64,000 nt of DNA from Dactylosporangium fulvum (GTDB lineage: Bacteria; Actinomycetota; Actinomycetes; Mycobacteriales; Micromonosporaceae): positions 10,192,501-10,256,500 of the forward strand of contig NZ_CP073720.1 of assembly GCF_025137375.1 (NCBI RefSeq), read 5' to 3'. The position numbers were made by a program, and so were the translations under genes. The notes under the pieces are model-generated. The model was not told where the DNA came from. It saw only the letters and a list, made by a program, of their open reading frames with translations, and did not search any database. Positions 25,395 through 33,501 of this stretch are shown piece by piece. Each line of letters opens with the position of its first letter. Position 1 is the stretch's first letter.

Positions 25395-26195
25395 ATGATG
25401 CCCCGCGGACGCACCATCATGCGGCGACGGCGTGACGATTTCGGGGTGCGCGTTCCAGCACGCCTGCACCCGGCTGGCCGCCAAACCGGTCGGTTGCAGT
25501 GGGCCGCCGTTGCCCTGCTGCTCGGCGTCGTCGGGCTGGCCGTCGCGCAAGGCTTGCACTTCGACGGTCAGATCTCCCGGGCCGCCACGCTGGTGCCCGA
25601 CGCGGATCCGGCCGAGGTGAGCTCGGAGCGAATCGCCAACGTCTTCGGCACAGTGGTCATCGGCATCCCGGCCCTGCTGCTGGCGGTGTGCCTCGCCGTG
25701 ACGGCCGTGCCGGTGCGGCGGGGCAGCAACCTCGCGCGGATCTTCGTCTTCGTCGGCGGGGGCGTTCAACTGCTGTTCCTCGTGCTGCAATGCTGCGGCG
25801 GGTTTCTGTTCGCGCCGCTCTTCTTCGCGCTCGAAAGTACCGACGTCCCCAGCGTCGGCGACGTAACAGTAGAAGGGGAGTCGAAGTTCCTCGAGACCCT
25901 GTACTCGGACCCGGACACGTTCTCCGCAATCTTCTACCTGACGGCGGGCTTCGGCGCGCTCGCAGTGCTCGTGCTCACGGGCGCGGTGGTACTACTGGTG
26001 GCCCTGCCTCCCGCGCACCGCTACTTTGTCCCGCGCACCACCCCGCCGACGCTGGTCTGGCCGGTCCATCCCGGCGGCGGCCAATCGCCGATGCCGTACC
26101 TCGTCTGCCCCGACCCGTCGGCCCACCTCCCGTCGGTCGCTGCGCCACCCACCACCACGGCACCATCCCCAACACCACCCGACGCCACCACGTAG
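25395..26195 (+). CDS. Uncharacterised four-helix membrane protein
   Basis: Up to 266 residues. A basic N-terminus is followed by four hydrophobic segments (about 33-52, 80-103, 112-142 and 180-203) and a Pro-Thr-rich hydrophilic tail of about 60 residues. A double Cys (LQCCGG) lies in the third segment. ATG at 25395 is the first start; a second ATG nine codons on is equally possible, and neither has a strong ribosome-binding site. Family not recognised. Confidence 0.68.
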   Translation: MMPRGRTIMRRRRDDFGVRVPARLHPAGRQTGRLQWAAVALLLGVVGLAVAQGLHFDGQISRAATLVPDADPAEVSSERIANVFGTVVIGIPALLLAVCLAVTAVPVRRGSNLARIFVFVGGGVQLLFLVLQCCGGFLFAPLFFALESTDVPSVGDVTVEGESKFLETLYSDPDTFSAIFYLTAGFGALAVLVLTGAVVLLVALPPAHRYFVPRTTPPTLVWPVHPGGGQSPMPYLVCPDPSAHLPSVAAPPTTTAPSPTPPDATT

Positions 26196-26278
26196 CGGGC
26201 CTGATGCGCCGCCGACCTCCCTGCACCCGGCTGACGCCGCCACGCGATGTCATGCGGAATGACGGTTGTCGAGGTCCG

Positions 26279-27574
26279 TCAGCCCGCGTGAGCCGCCCGG
26301 GTAGTGCGCAGCCGGTCCGGGACGCACCACCACTGGTCCGGGCGGTCGGGCACCCGCGCCTCCGGCCCGGTCTCCACGACCCGGGCCAGGCGCAGCAGGA
26401 ACGCCGCGATCCCGGCCGCGCCCTGCATCCAGGAGACGCCCGGCGGCAGCAACGGCGGGTCCTGCCGGTGCTCGACGAACCGCCACCGCGCCCCGCCGGT
26501 GTCGCGGACCGCCCGCTCGATGAGCGCGTCGCCCATCCGCCGGGCGCCGTCGAGCAGCCACCCTTCACCGGTGTCCTGGTAGGCGTCGAGCAGAATGTCG
26601 CCGACACCCGCGGTACCGCAGCATCGTCCGTCGTTGTCCCAGAAACCGGGCCGCAGGCGGGCCGGCACGCCCGACGCGAGCACCGAGCGCAGGCAGCGGC
26701 GACGCAGCTCGCCGACGTCGTGGCCGCCGACCGTGTGCACGCCGGCCCGGGCGAGCGCGGCGAACAGCTGCGAAGTGCCCGCCGGGCCATGGCACCAGGT
26801 GTACGTCACCGGCTCCACGTCCCGCTGCGAGTACGGCAGCGTGTGCGGCACCACGAACCCGGCGCCGGTGAGGTCCCCGACGCTGAGCAGGTGTTCCGCG
26901 CCGCGCACGGCCGCGTCGACGAAGTCCGCGCGGCCCAGGACACGGCCGGCGACGGCGAGCGCCGACGCGACCCCGGCGGTGCCGTGCGAGAAGTTGGGGG
27001 TGCTGGAGCGGTACCCCGGCCACATCCGCCAGTCGAGACCGCCCTCAGTCACCTCCGCCTGCCTGAGCAGCGCCGTCCCGCCGCCGTCCACGATGTCCGC
27101 GGCGCCGGGCCCGCCGGCCCACACGGCGGCGAGCACGATGCCGGCGGTGCCCATGACGACGTCGGTGAAGGGGCCGCGGTACCCCTCCAGGTCGAGCGTC
27201 GTGTCCCAGCCGTCGGCGGTGCGCAGCTCGGCGATCCGCCGCATCGCCACCGCCTCCCGCCCCGGTGCCAGCAGCCGCAGCGCCGTCGCGTCCCCGGCGA
27301 GCCCGTCGTACAGCGAGGCCTCGCCCCGCGTCCGCGCCTGCGCCGCCAGCCGCTCGACGACCCGACCGGCCAGCCCCCGCTCGTCGGCGGTCAGTTCACG
27401 ACCGGCGGCGATCTCGGCGAACAGCGGCGCCAGCCCGGCCAGCCCCGCATACAGCGAGTCCCGGTCGGCCGGCGGCGCCGCGGCACCGTCCTCCGCCAGC
27501 CAGGGCCCGTCGTCGTCCCGCACCCGCGCACGTACCCACGTCCAGGCGGCCTCACCAAGCTCCCGATACGTCAC
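26279..27574 (-). CDS. Stand-alone LanC-like protein
   Basis: 431 residues with the LanC alpha-barrel repeats: YDGLAGDA (89-96), FSHGTAGVASAL (195-206), TWCHGPAGTSQL (259-270), RCCGTAGVGDIL (317-328) and WMQGAAGIAAFLL. Zinc ligands should be Cys261 and Cys318; the third LanC ligand is normally His in CHG, but here it is Cys319 (CCG). No lanthipeptide precursor, LanB/LanM or transporter is nearby, so it is more like the lone LanC-like (LanCL) proteins than a lantibiotic cyclase. The GTG start at 27574 is probably leaderless. Confidence 0.83.
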   Translation of the reverse strand: MTYRELGEAAWTWVRARVRDDDGPWLAEDGAAAPPADRDSLYAGLAGLAPLFAEIAAGRELTADERGLAGRVVERLAAQARTRGEASLYDGLAGDATALRLLAPGREAVAMRRIAELRTADGWDTTLDLEGYRGPFTDVVMGTAGIVLAAVWAGGPGAADIVDGGGTALLRQAEVTEGGLDWRMWPGYRSSTPNFSHGTAGVASALAVAGRVLGRADFVDAAVRGAEHLLSVGDLTGAGFVVPHTLPYSQRDVEPVTYTWCHGPAGTSQLFAALARAGVHTVGGHDVGELRRRCLRSVLASGVPARLRPGFWDNDGRCCGTAGVGDILLDAYQDTGEGWLLDGARRMGDALIERAVRDTGGARWRFVEHRQDPPLLPPGVSWMQGAAGIAAFLLRLARVVETGPEARVPDRPDQWWCVPDRLRTTRAAHAG

Positions 27575-27580
27575 CGTTGC

Positions 27581-27586
27581 ACGCTA
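27581..27586 (-). promoter_or_regulatory. -10 element TAGCGT of a leaderless promoter
   Basis: On the minus strand TAGCGT is followed by 6 nt and then the GTG of the LanC-like gene (27574), with no ribosome-binding site. Confidence 0.5.
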
Positions 27587-27665
27587 TCCGCCGGGCGTTG
27601 GCGCCCGCCGCCGCGCTGGCCGCCGCCTCCGGGCAACAGCATGTCGGCCACGTGGGTCGCAGGGA

Positions 27666-28361
27666 TCACGGCAGGAGTTGGTCGACCAGAGCCGCCGGGT
27701 GGCTCAGGAACGGCGAGTGGTCGCTGTCCAGGTCGACGGCCGCGACGTGGAGCCGCTCACGGAACGTCTTTCGTGACCACGCCGGGTTGAGCACCGCGTC
27801 GCGGGTGCACACGATCGAGCGGTACTCCACGTCGGGCCAGGCCAGCAGCGGGCAGGTCTCGCGCATCACCGTCCAGTGCTGCCGGCGTAGCCGGGCGACC
27901 GCCGCGCGTGCCAGGTCCGGCGGCGCGTCGGCATAGAACCGTGCGACCGCCTTGCCCGCATCGGCCCACGACGAGGAGCCGTCGCCGTGGTAGATCTGCC
28001 CGTCCGACAGCCCACGCAGGACGATCGCGCCCCGCTCCGCAGCGGCGATCTGCGCGTCCCAGCTCGACCCGATCAGCGGCAACAGCCCGGCGACGAACAC
28101 CACCCGCTCGACCCGGGCTAGCCGCTCCGCGACGACCGGCGCCACCAGGCCGCCCATCGAGTGGCCAACCACAGTGACTGCGCCAGTTCCGGTGCCGTCC
28201 AGCGCGTCGAGCACCACCGACGCCGCCACCGAGGCGCCGGCGTCGGCAGGCAGATCGGCCGCGACCACATGGTGTCCACGCCGCCGCAGCTCGGCGGCCA
28301 CCAGGTGCCAGTGCCACGCGGTGTGCCAGGCACCGTGCAGCAGCACGTACGTCACCTTCAC
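27666..28361 (-). CDS. Alpha/beta hydrolase
   Basis: 231 residues from GTG at 28361 (a second GTG two codons on). The fold starts at YVLLHGAWHTAWHW with the oxyanion His-Gly, the nucleophile elbow is GHSMGG, and the catalytic His is in SDHSPFLSHP near the C-terminus. It matches the salicylate esterase/methylesterase-like branch (PF12697). Substrate unknown. It lies 91 bp upstream of the LanC-like gene on the same strand. Confidence 0.85.
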   Translation of the reverse strand: MKVTYVLLHGAWHTAWHWHLVAAELRRRGHHVVAADLPADAGASVAASVVLDALDGTGTGAVTVVGHSMGGLVAPVVAERLARVERVVFVAGLLPLIGSSWDAQIAAAERGAIVLRGLSDGQIYHGDGSSSWADAGKAVARFYADAPPDLARAAVARLRRQHWTVMRETCPLLAWPDVEYRSIVCTRDAVLNPAWSRKTFRERLHVAAVDLDSDHSPFLSHPAALVDQLLP

Positions 28362-28467
28362 CCTGCACACTGTGGCACCGCCTGCGCGACGACCGCCAGA
28401 GAACGAGACGCACCTCGACAATAACCAGCACCACACCAGCCAAGAGATCGTCCAGGATCGGCTGGCG

Positions 28468-28923
28468 TCACACACAGAACCAGCAATACAGGTGGTCGCC
28501 CGCATCCCGTGCGCGTCGAGCCAGTGCGGAGATGTTCTCGATGACGGGCAGCATGGTGTCGTCAGGCAGTGGACCGTGCCAGGCGAGTTCCTCGGTCCGC
28601 CCCCAACGCGCCGACAGGCTCGGCATCTGCGCCTCGGTGATCGAGGCGAGGGCGTCCCGTACGTCATCCCCGATGGACAACACCCAGGGGCCTTCCGCCT
28701 CGGCCCTGGACCACACCAGGTGCTCTTCGACGACGTTGACATTCCATTCGATACCGCGGACGAAGCAGACGAGCTCGGCGAGCGTGACGGTCGGGTCGAT
28801 GCCCTTGAGGTCGATCGCGTCCACCGTGGAGGAGTTGCCGGCCGGACCGCCGACGAGATCCTCGATCAACTTAATGGCCGAAGCGTCGTCTGCGGCTCGA
28901 AAATAGTCATACAGCACACCCAT
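28468..28923 (-). CDS. Uncharacterised protein
   Basis: 151 residues from ATG at 28923, with GAGG 8 nt upstream. Soluble and acidic. The opening MGVLYDYFRAADDASA and the central KGIDPTVTLAEL segment recall a group of actinomycete proteins of unknown function. There are three Cys residues, two in the C-terminal CWFCV. Role unknown; no partner gene is obvious. Confidence 0.65.
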   Translation of the reverse strand: MGVLYDYFRAADDASAIKLIEDLVGGPAGNSSTVDAIDLKGIDPTVTLAELVCFVRGIEWNVNVVEEHLVWSRAEAEGPWVLSIGDDVRDALASITEAQMPSLSARWGRTEELAWHGPLPDDTMLPVIENISALARRARDAGDHLYCWFCV

Positions 28924-29084
28924 GACGACGACCTCAGCACATCCGATGCGCCTACCTCAACTCCGTGGGCAGTCGCTCGGAGTGAGAAACGGCTGGTCTG
29001 TAGGTACGTTCAAGGCATGTCTCTGCGGTACTCCACGGTGCTACAGCGGCCGGCGACCCGGCCGAGCGTTGCAGGCCCGCTGCC

Positions 29085-31310
29085 GTGCCCGCCGTCGCGA
29101 TGACGGCCCCGAGTCGCCGGGAGGCACGCGCGCTGCTGGCCCGGGCGGCCGAGGCACAGGCCGAAGCCGAAGCGATTGTCGAGATTGTCAACTCGGCCCG
29201 TGCGAAGGTCGTCGAGGCGTATGCGATCGCGAGTGAGCCCCAGGTGTGGACCGCGATCGGGAAGATGTCGATCGAGACGGTGAAGGACACCGTGGACGGT
29301 CGGGCCCGGCTGGACGAGCTACCGGCGCACGGCATTCACTCGGTCGCCGACGTGCTCCGGGCCGGCCCGGACCGCCTGATCGGCGTGCCCGGCATCGGCG
29401 AAGGCACTGCACGCAAGACCATCCACGCTGCCGAGCAACTCAAGCGGGCGGCGCGGGACGCGCTGCAGTTCCGGATCGAGTTCGACCCGAAGAACCCGGA
29501 CATGACCCGCTTGCTGCGGGCGCTGGCCGAGTGGGGCGCGGTGTGGCATGCGGCCGGGGTACACGAGGCCGACGCCGGGCGGCTCGCCGCGGAGCTGGCC
29601 ACGCAGCGGCCGATCGCCGAACCAGCCGCGGCGGGACGCATCCGTCGGCTGTTCATGCGCGCCGGGGACAAGGCCCTCGCTGACGACGCGGCGCGGCGGG
29701 TACGGGCGCTGGTGGACACCGCCGAGTCCAGTGGCCTGCTGCGGGCCGCCCGGGAGGTACGCGCGGTCCGTACGCCGAACGACGAGCAGGTCTGGCGCGA
29801 TTTCGAACAGCACTCGGCGGACTACTACGGCCTGCTCAGCCAGGTCGTCGGCCTTGGCGGCGACGTCGCCGCGAGCGAGGGCTACCTACCCGCCGACATC
29901 GTCGAGCGGGTCGGGGCGCAGCAACTGGACACCTCCCGGCTCAACGACAGCCTCCGGCTGCGTGGCTATCAGTCGTTCGGTGCCCGGTTCGCCCTGGTCC
30001 AACGGCGGGTCGTGCTGGGCGACGAGATGGGGCTGGGCAAGACGGTCCAGGCCATCGCCACGATGGCGCATCTGGCCGCCCGTGGCGCCACCCACTTCCT
30101 CGTCGTCTGCCCGGCCAGCGTACTGATCAACTGGGCTCGCGAGATCGCCCGGCACTCGACGGTTCCGGTCGTCAGCCTGCACGGCCACGGCCGGGCGCGG
30201 GCGGCGGCCCGATGGCGGGACGAGGGCGGCGTCGGCGTGGTCACGTTCGGCTCACTCGGCGCGCTCGGACTCCCCCCGCCCAGGCCCGCCCTGCTGGTTG
30301 TCGACGAGGCGCACTACGTGAAGAACCCCGGCGCGAAGCGGTCGCAGGCGGTCAACCGGGTCGCGGCGGAGTCCGACCGGGTGCTGTTCCTCACCGGCAC
30401 GCCGATGGAGAACCGGATCGACGAGTTCCGGGCTCTGATCGAACACCTGCGGCCGGAGGTCGCCGCCGGCATGGGGCCCGAGCACGCGGCGATCAGCGTC
30501 GAGGCGTTCCGGCGCGCGGCGGCGCCGGTCTACCTGCGCCGCAACCAGCCCGACGTGCTCACCGAGCTACCGGAGCTGGTCCAGGTCGACGAGTGGGAGG
30601 AGTTCGGCGTCGAGGACGGGGCCGCGTACCGGGCCGCGGTGCGCGAGGGCAACTTCATGGCCATGCGCCGGGCCGCGTTCGCCGTTCGCCATCCGCACCA
30701 CTCGGCGAAGCTGACCCGCCTGCTTGAGCTGGCCCGGGAGGCGATGGCCAACGATCGCAACGTCGTGGTCTTCTCCTACTTCCGCGACGTGCTGGCCGTG
30801 GTGGGCGCCGCGCTCGGCACCGACGCCCGCGGGCCGATCACCGGCTCGACGCCGGTCGCCGACCGCCAGCGCATCGTGGACGAGTTCACCGCCTCGCCGA
30901 AGCCGGCCGTGCTGGTGTGCCAGATCGAAGCCGCCGGGGTAGGCGTGAACATCCAGGCGGCGTCGGTGGTGATCCTCTGCGAGCCACAGGTCAAGCCGTC
31001 GATCGAGGCTCAGGCGATCGCTCGGGCCCACCGGATGGGACAGGTGCGCACCGTCCAGGTTTACCGCCTGCTGATCGCTGACTCGGTCGACGAGCGGATG
31101 ATCGAGATCCTCGGCTCGAAGGCGCAACTCTTCGACGCGTACGTCCGGCACAGCACCATCGCGCAGGCCGCGCCGGGCGCCGTGGACATCTCCGAGGTAC
31201 AGCTGGCCCGGATGATCGTGGCGCAGGAGCAGCAGCGGCTGGCCGACGCGCCGGAGCCGCCTCGCCGCCTGGTCGGTACCACATCCGCCCAGCACACCCG
31301 CCCACGGTGA
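29085..31310 (+). CDS. SNF2-family DNA-dependent ATPase with N-terminal helix-hairpin-helix
   Basis: Up to 741 residues; GTG at 29085 or ATG at 29100 could start it, neither with a clear ribosome-binding site. The N-terminal 250 residues contain a coiled helix and helix-hairpin-helix (LIGVPGIGEGTARK), a DNA-binding motif. SNF2 motifs: I GDEMGLGKTVQA, Ia VVCPASVLINW, II VDEAHYVKN, III LTGTPMEN, V GVGVNIQAAS and VI ARAHRMGQ. These proteins translocate on double-stranded DNA to remodel complexes. HhH plus SNF2 suggests repair or branched-DNA handling. No nuclease or methyltransferase is adjacent, so a defence role is not supported. Confidence 0.87.
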   Translation: MPAVAMTAPSRREARALLARAAEAQAEAEAIVEIVNSARAKVVEAYAIASEPQVWTAIGKMSIETVKDTVDGRARLDELPAHGIHSVADVLRAGPDRLIGVPGIGEGTARKTIHAAEQLKRAARDALQFRIEFDPKNPDMTRLLRALAEWGAVWHAAGVHEADAGRLAAELATQRPIAEPAAAGRIRRLFMRAGDKALADDAARRVRALVDTAESSGLLRAAREVRAVRTPNDEQVWRDFEQHSADYYGLLSQVVGLGGDVAASEGYLPADIVERVGAQQLDTSRLNDSLRLRGYQSFGARFALVQRRVVLGDEMGLGKTVQAIATMAHLAARGATHFLVVCPASVLINWAREIARHSTVPVVSLHGHGRARAAARWRDEGGVGVVTFGSLGALGLPPPRPALLVVDEAHYVKNPGAKRSQAVNRVAAESDRVLFLTGTPMENRIDEFRALIEHLRPEVAAGMGPEHAAISVEAFRRAAAPVYLRRNQPDVLTELPELVQVDEWEEFGVEDGAAYRAAVREGNFMAMRRAAFAVRHPHHSAKLTRLLELAREAMANDRNVVVFSYFRDVLAVVGAALGTDARGPITGSTPVADRQRIVDEFTASPKPAVLVCQIEAAGVGVNIQAASVVILCEPQVKPSIEAQAIARAHRMGQVRTVQVYRLLIADSVDERMIEILGSKAQLFDAYVRHSTIAQAAPGAVDISEVQLARMIVAQEQQRLADAPEPPRRLVGTTSAQHTRPR

Positions 31311-31395
31311 CCTGCCCAAGCATGTCCGGACGCCGGGCCGTCGGTACGGACTGTCACGTCGCGGAGCGATCGGATCGCAGGCATGAACGCGCCGT

Positions 31396-31569
31396 GGAGC
31401 CTGTTGCGCAATTCGGATCCCTCGCGCATCAACCCCAACTACGCGCCGATCTTGGAGTTGTGGTCCTTGACAAAACCGGACAAATTCGGAGGTTCATGGC
31501 GCCACAACTCCAAGATCGGCGCGTAGTTGGGCCGCCAACGCCGTCCCAGCGAATTACGCAACAGGCTCC
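31396..31569. mobile_element. MITE-like element with 20-bp terminal inverted repeats
   Basis: Terminal repeats 31396-31415 (GGAGCCTGTTGCGCAATTCG) and 31550-31569 match 19 of 20 as reverse complements. The 174-bp element has no coding capacity and contains the long palindrome at 31434-31531. The outer repeat pairing extends a few bases further (GAACGC type). No clear target duplication is seen. GGAGCCTGTTGCG-type ends resemble transposon ends; the parent element is not in this window. Confidence 0.65.
31434..31531. repeat. Perfect 30-bp inverted repeat inside the MITE-like element
   Basis: Arms 31434-31463 and 31502-31531 are perfect complements around a 38-nt centre. The left arm includes CGATCTTGGAGTTGTGG, shared with the palindrome at 58689-58779. 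Located between the convergent SNF2 gene and the gene at 31581-32048; probably terminates both. Confidence 0.9.
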
Positions 31570-31580
31570 GTGGCGTTCTA

Positions 31581-32048
31581 TCACAGCGCGACGGGTCGGT
31601 AGCTCAAGGCCGCGTCGACGATGGTCTCCGCTGACGCGTCGGCCAGTTCCGGTGGCGGATAGAAGATCAGATTGGCGACTCGTGGGTGCAGAACGTTGGT
31701 CTCCAGCAGGAGAACGTAGTAGTCCGTGTCGTCGTCGGCCGCCTTTATCCGGCGGACGATCTCGATCAGTTCGTCGCGGGTGACGTTTGCGGTCTTCGGC
31801 CGTGCGGGTCGGGCGGCCTCGAGCGCGAAGTCCTCGACGTCACGAGAGGTCCAATAGGTGCGGAAGTTGTCGGCGGTGTAGTCATGGCCGGTTTCCGCGT
31901 TGAACGCGGCGATCGCCGCATCGGCTGACTCGCCGCGCTCCAGCAGGCCTTCGATGGTTTCGATGGCGGCGCACAGCTCTGCGATGCGCTGGGGTCCGAC
32001 CGCCGGCGGGCACAGCTCAGGACGCAACTCCATCCGATCATTGTCCAC
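31581..32048 (-). CDS. Uncharacterised protein
   Basis: 155 residues. ATG at 32048 or a second ATG five codons on. Helical N-terminus (PQRIAELCAAIETIEGLLERGES) followed by a mixed domain ending LETNVLHPRVANLIFYPPPELADASAETIVDAALSY. I recall similar actinomycete proteins without assigned function. It ends 12 bp from the MITE-like element. Confidence 0.68.
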   Translation of the reverse strand: MDNDRMELRPELCPPAVGPQRIAELCAAIETIEGLLERGESADAAIAAFNAETGHDYTADNFRTYWTSRDVEDFALEAARPARPKTANVTRDELIEIVRRIKAADDDTDYYVLLLETNVLHPRVANLIFYPPPELADASAETIVDAALSYRPVAL

Positions 32049-32122
32049 GGACCGCCCGGTACCTTCTTCCGAGCGCGGCGCTGGTCACCGGCTGCCGTGC
32101 ACCGACGGTGGCATGAGCGGGC

Positions 32123-32159
32123 ACGGCCGCTAACGCCGTTGAGGGGCGTCAGCGGCCGT
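32123..32159. terminator. Orphan terminator-like hairpin
   Basis: 15-bp GC-rich stem (one mismatch) with 7-nt loop. No gene ends just before it on either strand, so it may mark an unrecognised transcript or serve as insulation. Confidence 0.45.
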
Positions 32160-32375
32160 TGCCATCAGGAACTGGGTTGTTGATGACATACCGCCAGCAA
32201 CCGTCGGCTCCTCGGCAAAGCACATCAGCGGCGGACGAAGACCTCGCGGGAGGCTTCGGTCAGGTCATGAAATGTCGGGCCCGGCGGCAGGCCGACTCCC
32301 GGGCTTCGGACCTCGGCAACGGTGCACCACAGCGTCATCATGATCACGGCTTGCCGGCGACCTAGTGGATCACCG

Positions 32376-32419
32376 CTAGGTGGATCCTAGGTGGTTCCTG
32401 GTTGCTCGCTGGTTGCTCG
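32376..32419. repeat. Four 11-bp tandem units
   Basis: CTAGGTGGATC, CTAGGTGGTTC, CTGGTTGCTCG, CTGGTTGCTCG follow without gaps. The first two differ at one base and the last two are identical. A further partial unit (CTAGTGGATCA) precedes at 32362. Confidence 0.65.
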
Positions 32420-32565
32420 CCTGTCGAGGCTGGCCCGACGGGAAGTCGTCGGTGGCGGGATCAGAGCTGCCGACTGATGGCCATAACCAGGATGAGCTGG
32501 CGAAACGCCGTGTATGGAGTATCGCGTGGAACGACGGGCGGCGCGCAGGTACCCTGTCAAGGCGC

Positions 32566-32637
32566 GGGCTGCTAGCTCAATGGCAGAGCTGCGGACTTTT
32601 AATCCGTAGGTTCAGGGTTCGAGTCCCTGGCGGCCCA
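32566..32637 (+). tRNA. tRNA-Lys (anticodon TTT)
   Basis: A 72-nt cloverleaf: acceptor GGGCTGC with GCGGCCC, D-arm GCTC/GAGC, anticodon arm GCGGA-CTTTTAA-TCCGT with TTT at 32598-32600, T-arm CAGGG-TTCGAGT-CCCTG, discriminator A at 32637. The following bases are CCG, so the CCA end is not fully encoded. Confidence 0.96.
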
Positions 32638-32680
32638 CCGAACGCACCATTGTGCGAAACGGTGATCCTTCTTCGGTGGT

Positions 32681-32705
32681 GCCCCCGTCCGGGCCGGGCG
32701 GGGGC
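32681..32705 (+). terminator. Terminator after tRNA-Lys
   Basis: Ten-base arms 32681-32690 and 32696-32705 pair with one mismatch around GGGCC, 43 nt after the tRNA. Confidence 0.6.
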
Positions 32706-32796
32706 ATCGGCGTGTCCGGGGTGGGGATCTTGAACATGGGGATGACTAGGGTGGACGACAGGAGTACGGAGGGGCTGAGAATTACGGCCCTGGCAT

Positions 32797-33501
32797 TCAC
32801 GGCGGCGACAAGTGACGACGGCGTACGAACGTCTGCACGGCTTTGATCTGCTCTAGGGGCAACGGTGCAAGGGCCAGGAGCACCTCGCCGAAGGCCCACA
32901 GTCGCGGCACCCAGTCCCGGACCCAATCATTTGCCGGTGGCGCGTTGGGAGTGCGGACCATGATCGCGTCGAAATCGTCCGCCCGCAGACAGAGTGTCGC
33001 GGCCATCAGCTCCAGTCGTTGCGGGATCAGTTCGCCGATCCGCATCGCCTTGCCCACCGTGCTGAGCGCGGAACCCGTCACGCAGGCCATCCCTTCACGG
33101 CTGAGGTTCCTCACCTTCAACAAACGTGTGAACACGGCCCCGGACGTCACAGACTCCAGCGGTGGGAGACCGGCTAGGCCACCCGAGTTGTCCGGTCGGG
33201 GCAGCGACCGCGCGTAGTCCCGCAACGCTTCGGCCTCCGCGATCAACGGACCGTCGGACCGGACCATCGAGTCGATGACCTGGGCCGCGTTAGGCGCGGC
33301 CGGCATGAACTCGGCGGGAATCCCGCCGCCGGCGATGGCGAGCAGATCAGCTGGTCGCATGTCGAGGACCGGCGCCAGGTCAAGCACCTGCCCCGGGGCC
33401 GGTACCGCGACCCCGCGATGCGCGCACAGCCGCTCCAACGGAGTTCCAGCCACATCAGCCCCGCGCGGCGCGATCGCTGGCCTCAGGCCATTTCTGCCCA
33501 T
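32797..33501 (-). CDS. Putative helix-turn-helix protein
   Basis: Up to 234 residues from ATG at 33501, overlapping the upstream gene by 19 nt. Two segments resemble small DNA-binding helical units: GTPLERLCAHRGVAVPAPGQVLDLAPVLDMRPADLLAIAG and, near residue 150, ALSTVGKAMRIGELIPQRLELMAATLCLRADDF, similar in spacing to Xre-type HTH. This assignment is tentative. The gene reads towards the tRNA-Lys region and follows a truncated NADH dehydrogenase. Confidence 0.5.
   Translation of the reverse strand: MGRNGLRPAIAPRGADVAGTPLERLCAHRGVAVPAPGQVLDLAPVLDMRPADLLAIAGGGIPAEFMPAAPNAAQVIDSMVRSDGPLIAEAEALRDYARSLPRPDNSGGLAGLPPLESVTSGAVFTRLLKVRNLSREGMACVTGSALSTVGKAMRIGELIPQRLELMAATLCLRADDFDAIMVRTPNAPPANDWVRDWVPRLWAFGEVLLALAPLPLEQIKAVQTFVRRRHLSPP

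Larger units (their letters stand above)
32049..32565. other. Gene-free stretch upstream of tRNA-Lys
   Basis: About 520 bases without a supported gene. It contains a 15-bp hairpin (32123-32137 with 32145-32159, one mismatch) that looks like a terminator with no gene assigned to it, and four 11-bp tandem units at 32376-32419. The tRNA promoter must lie near its right end. Confidence 0.55.

Noticed and set aside
26279..28361. Lanthipeptide biosynthetic cluster
   Set aside because: Only a LanC-like gene; no precursor peptide, dehydratase, protease or transporter.
29085..32048. Defence island around the SNF2 gene
   Set aside because: Neighbours are an unknown small gene and repeats; no nuclease, methyltransferase or toxin is recognisable.
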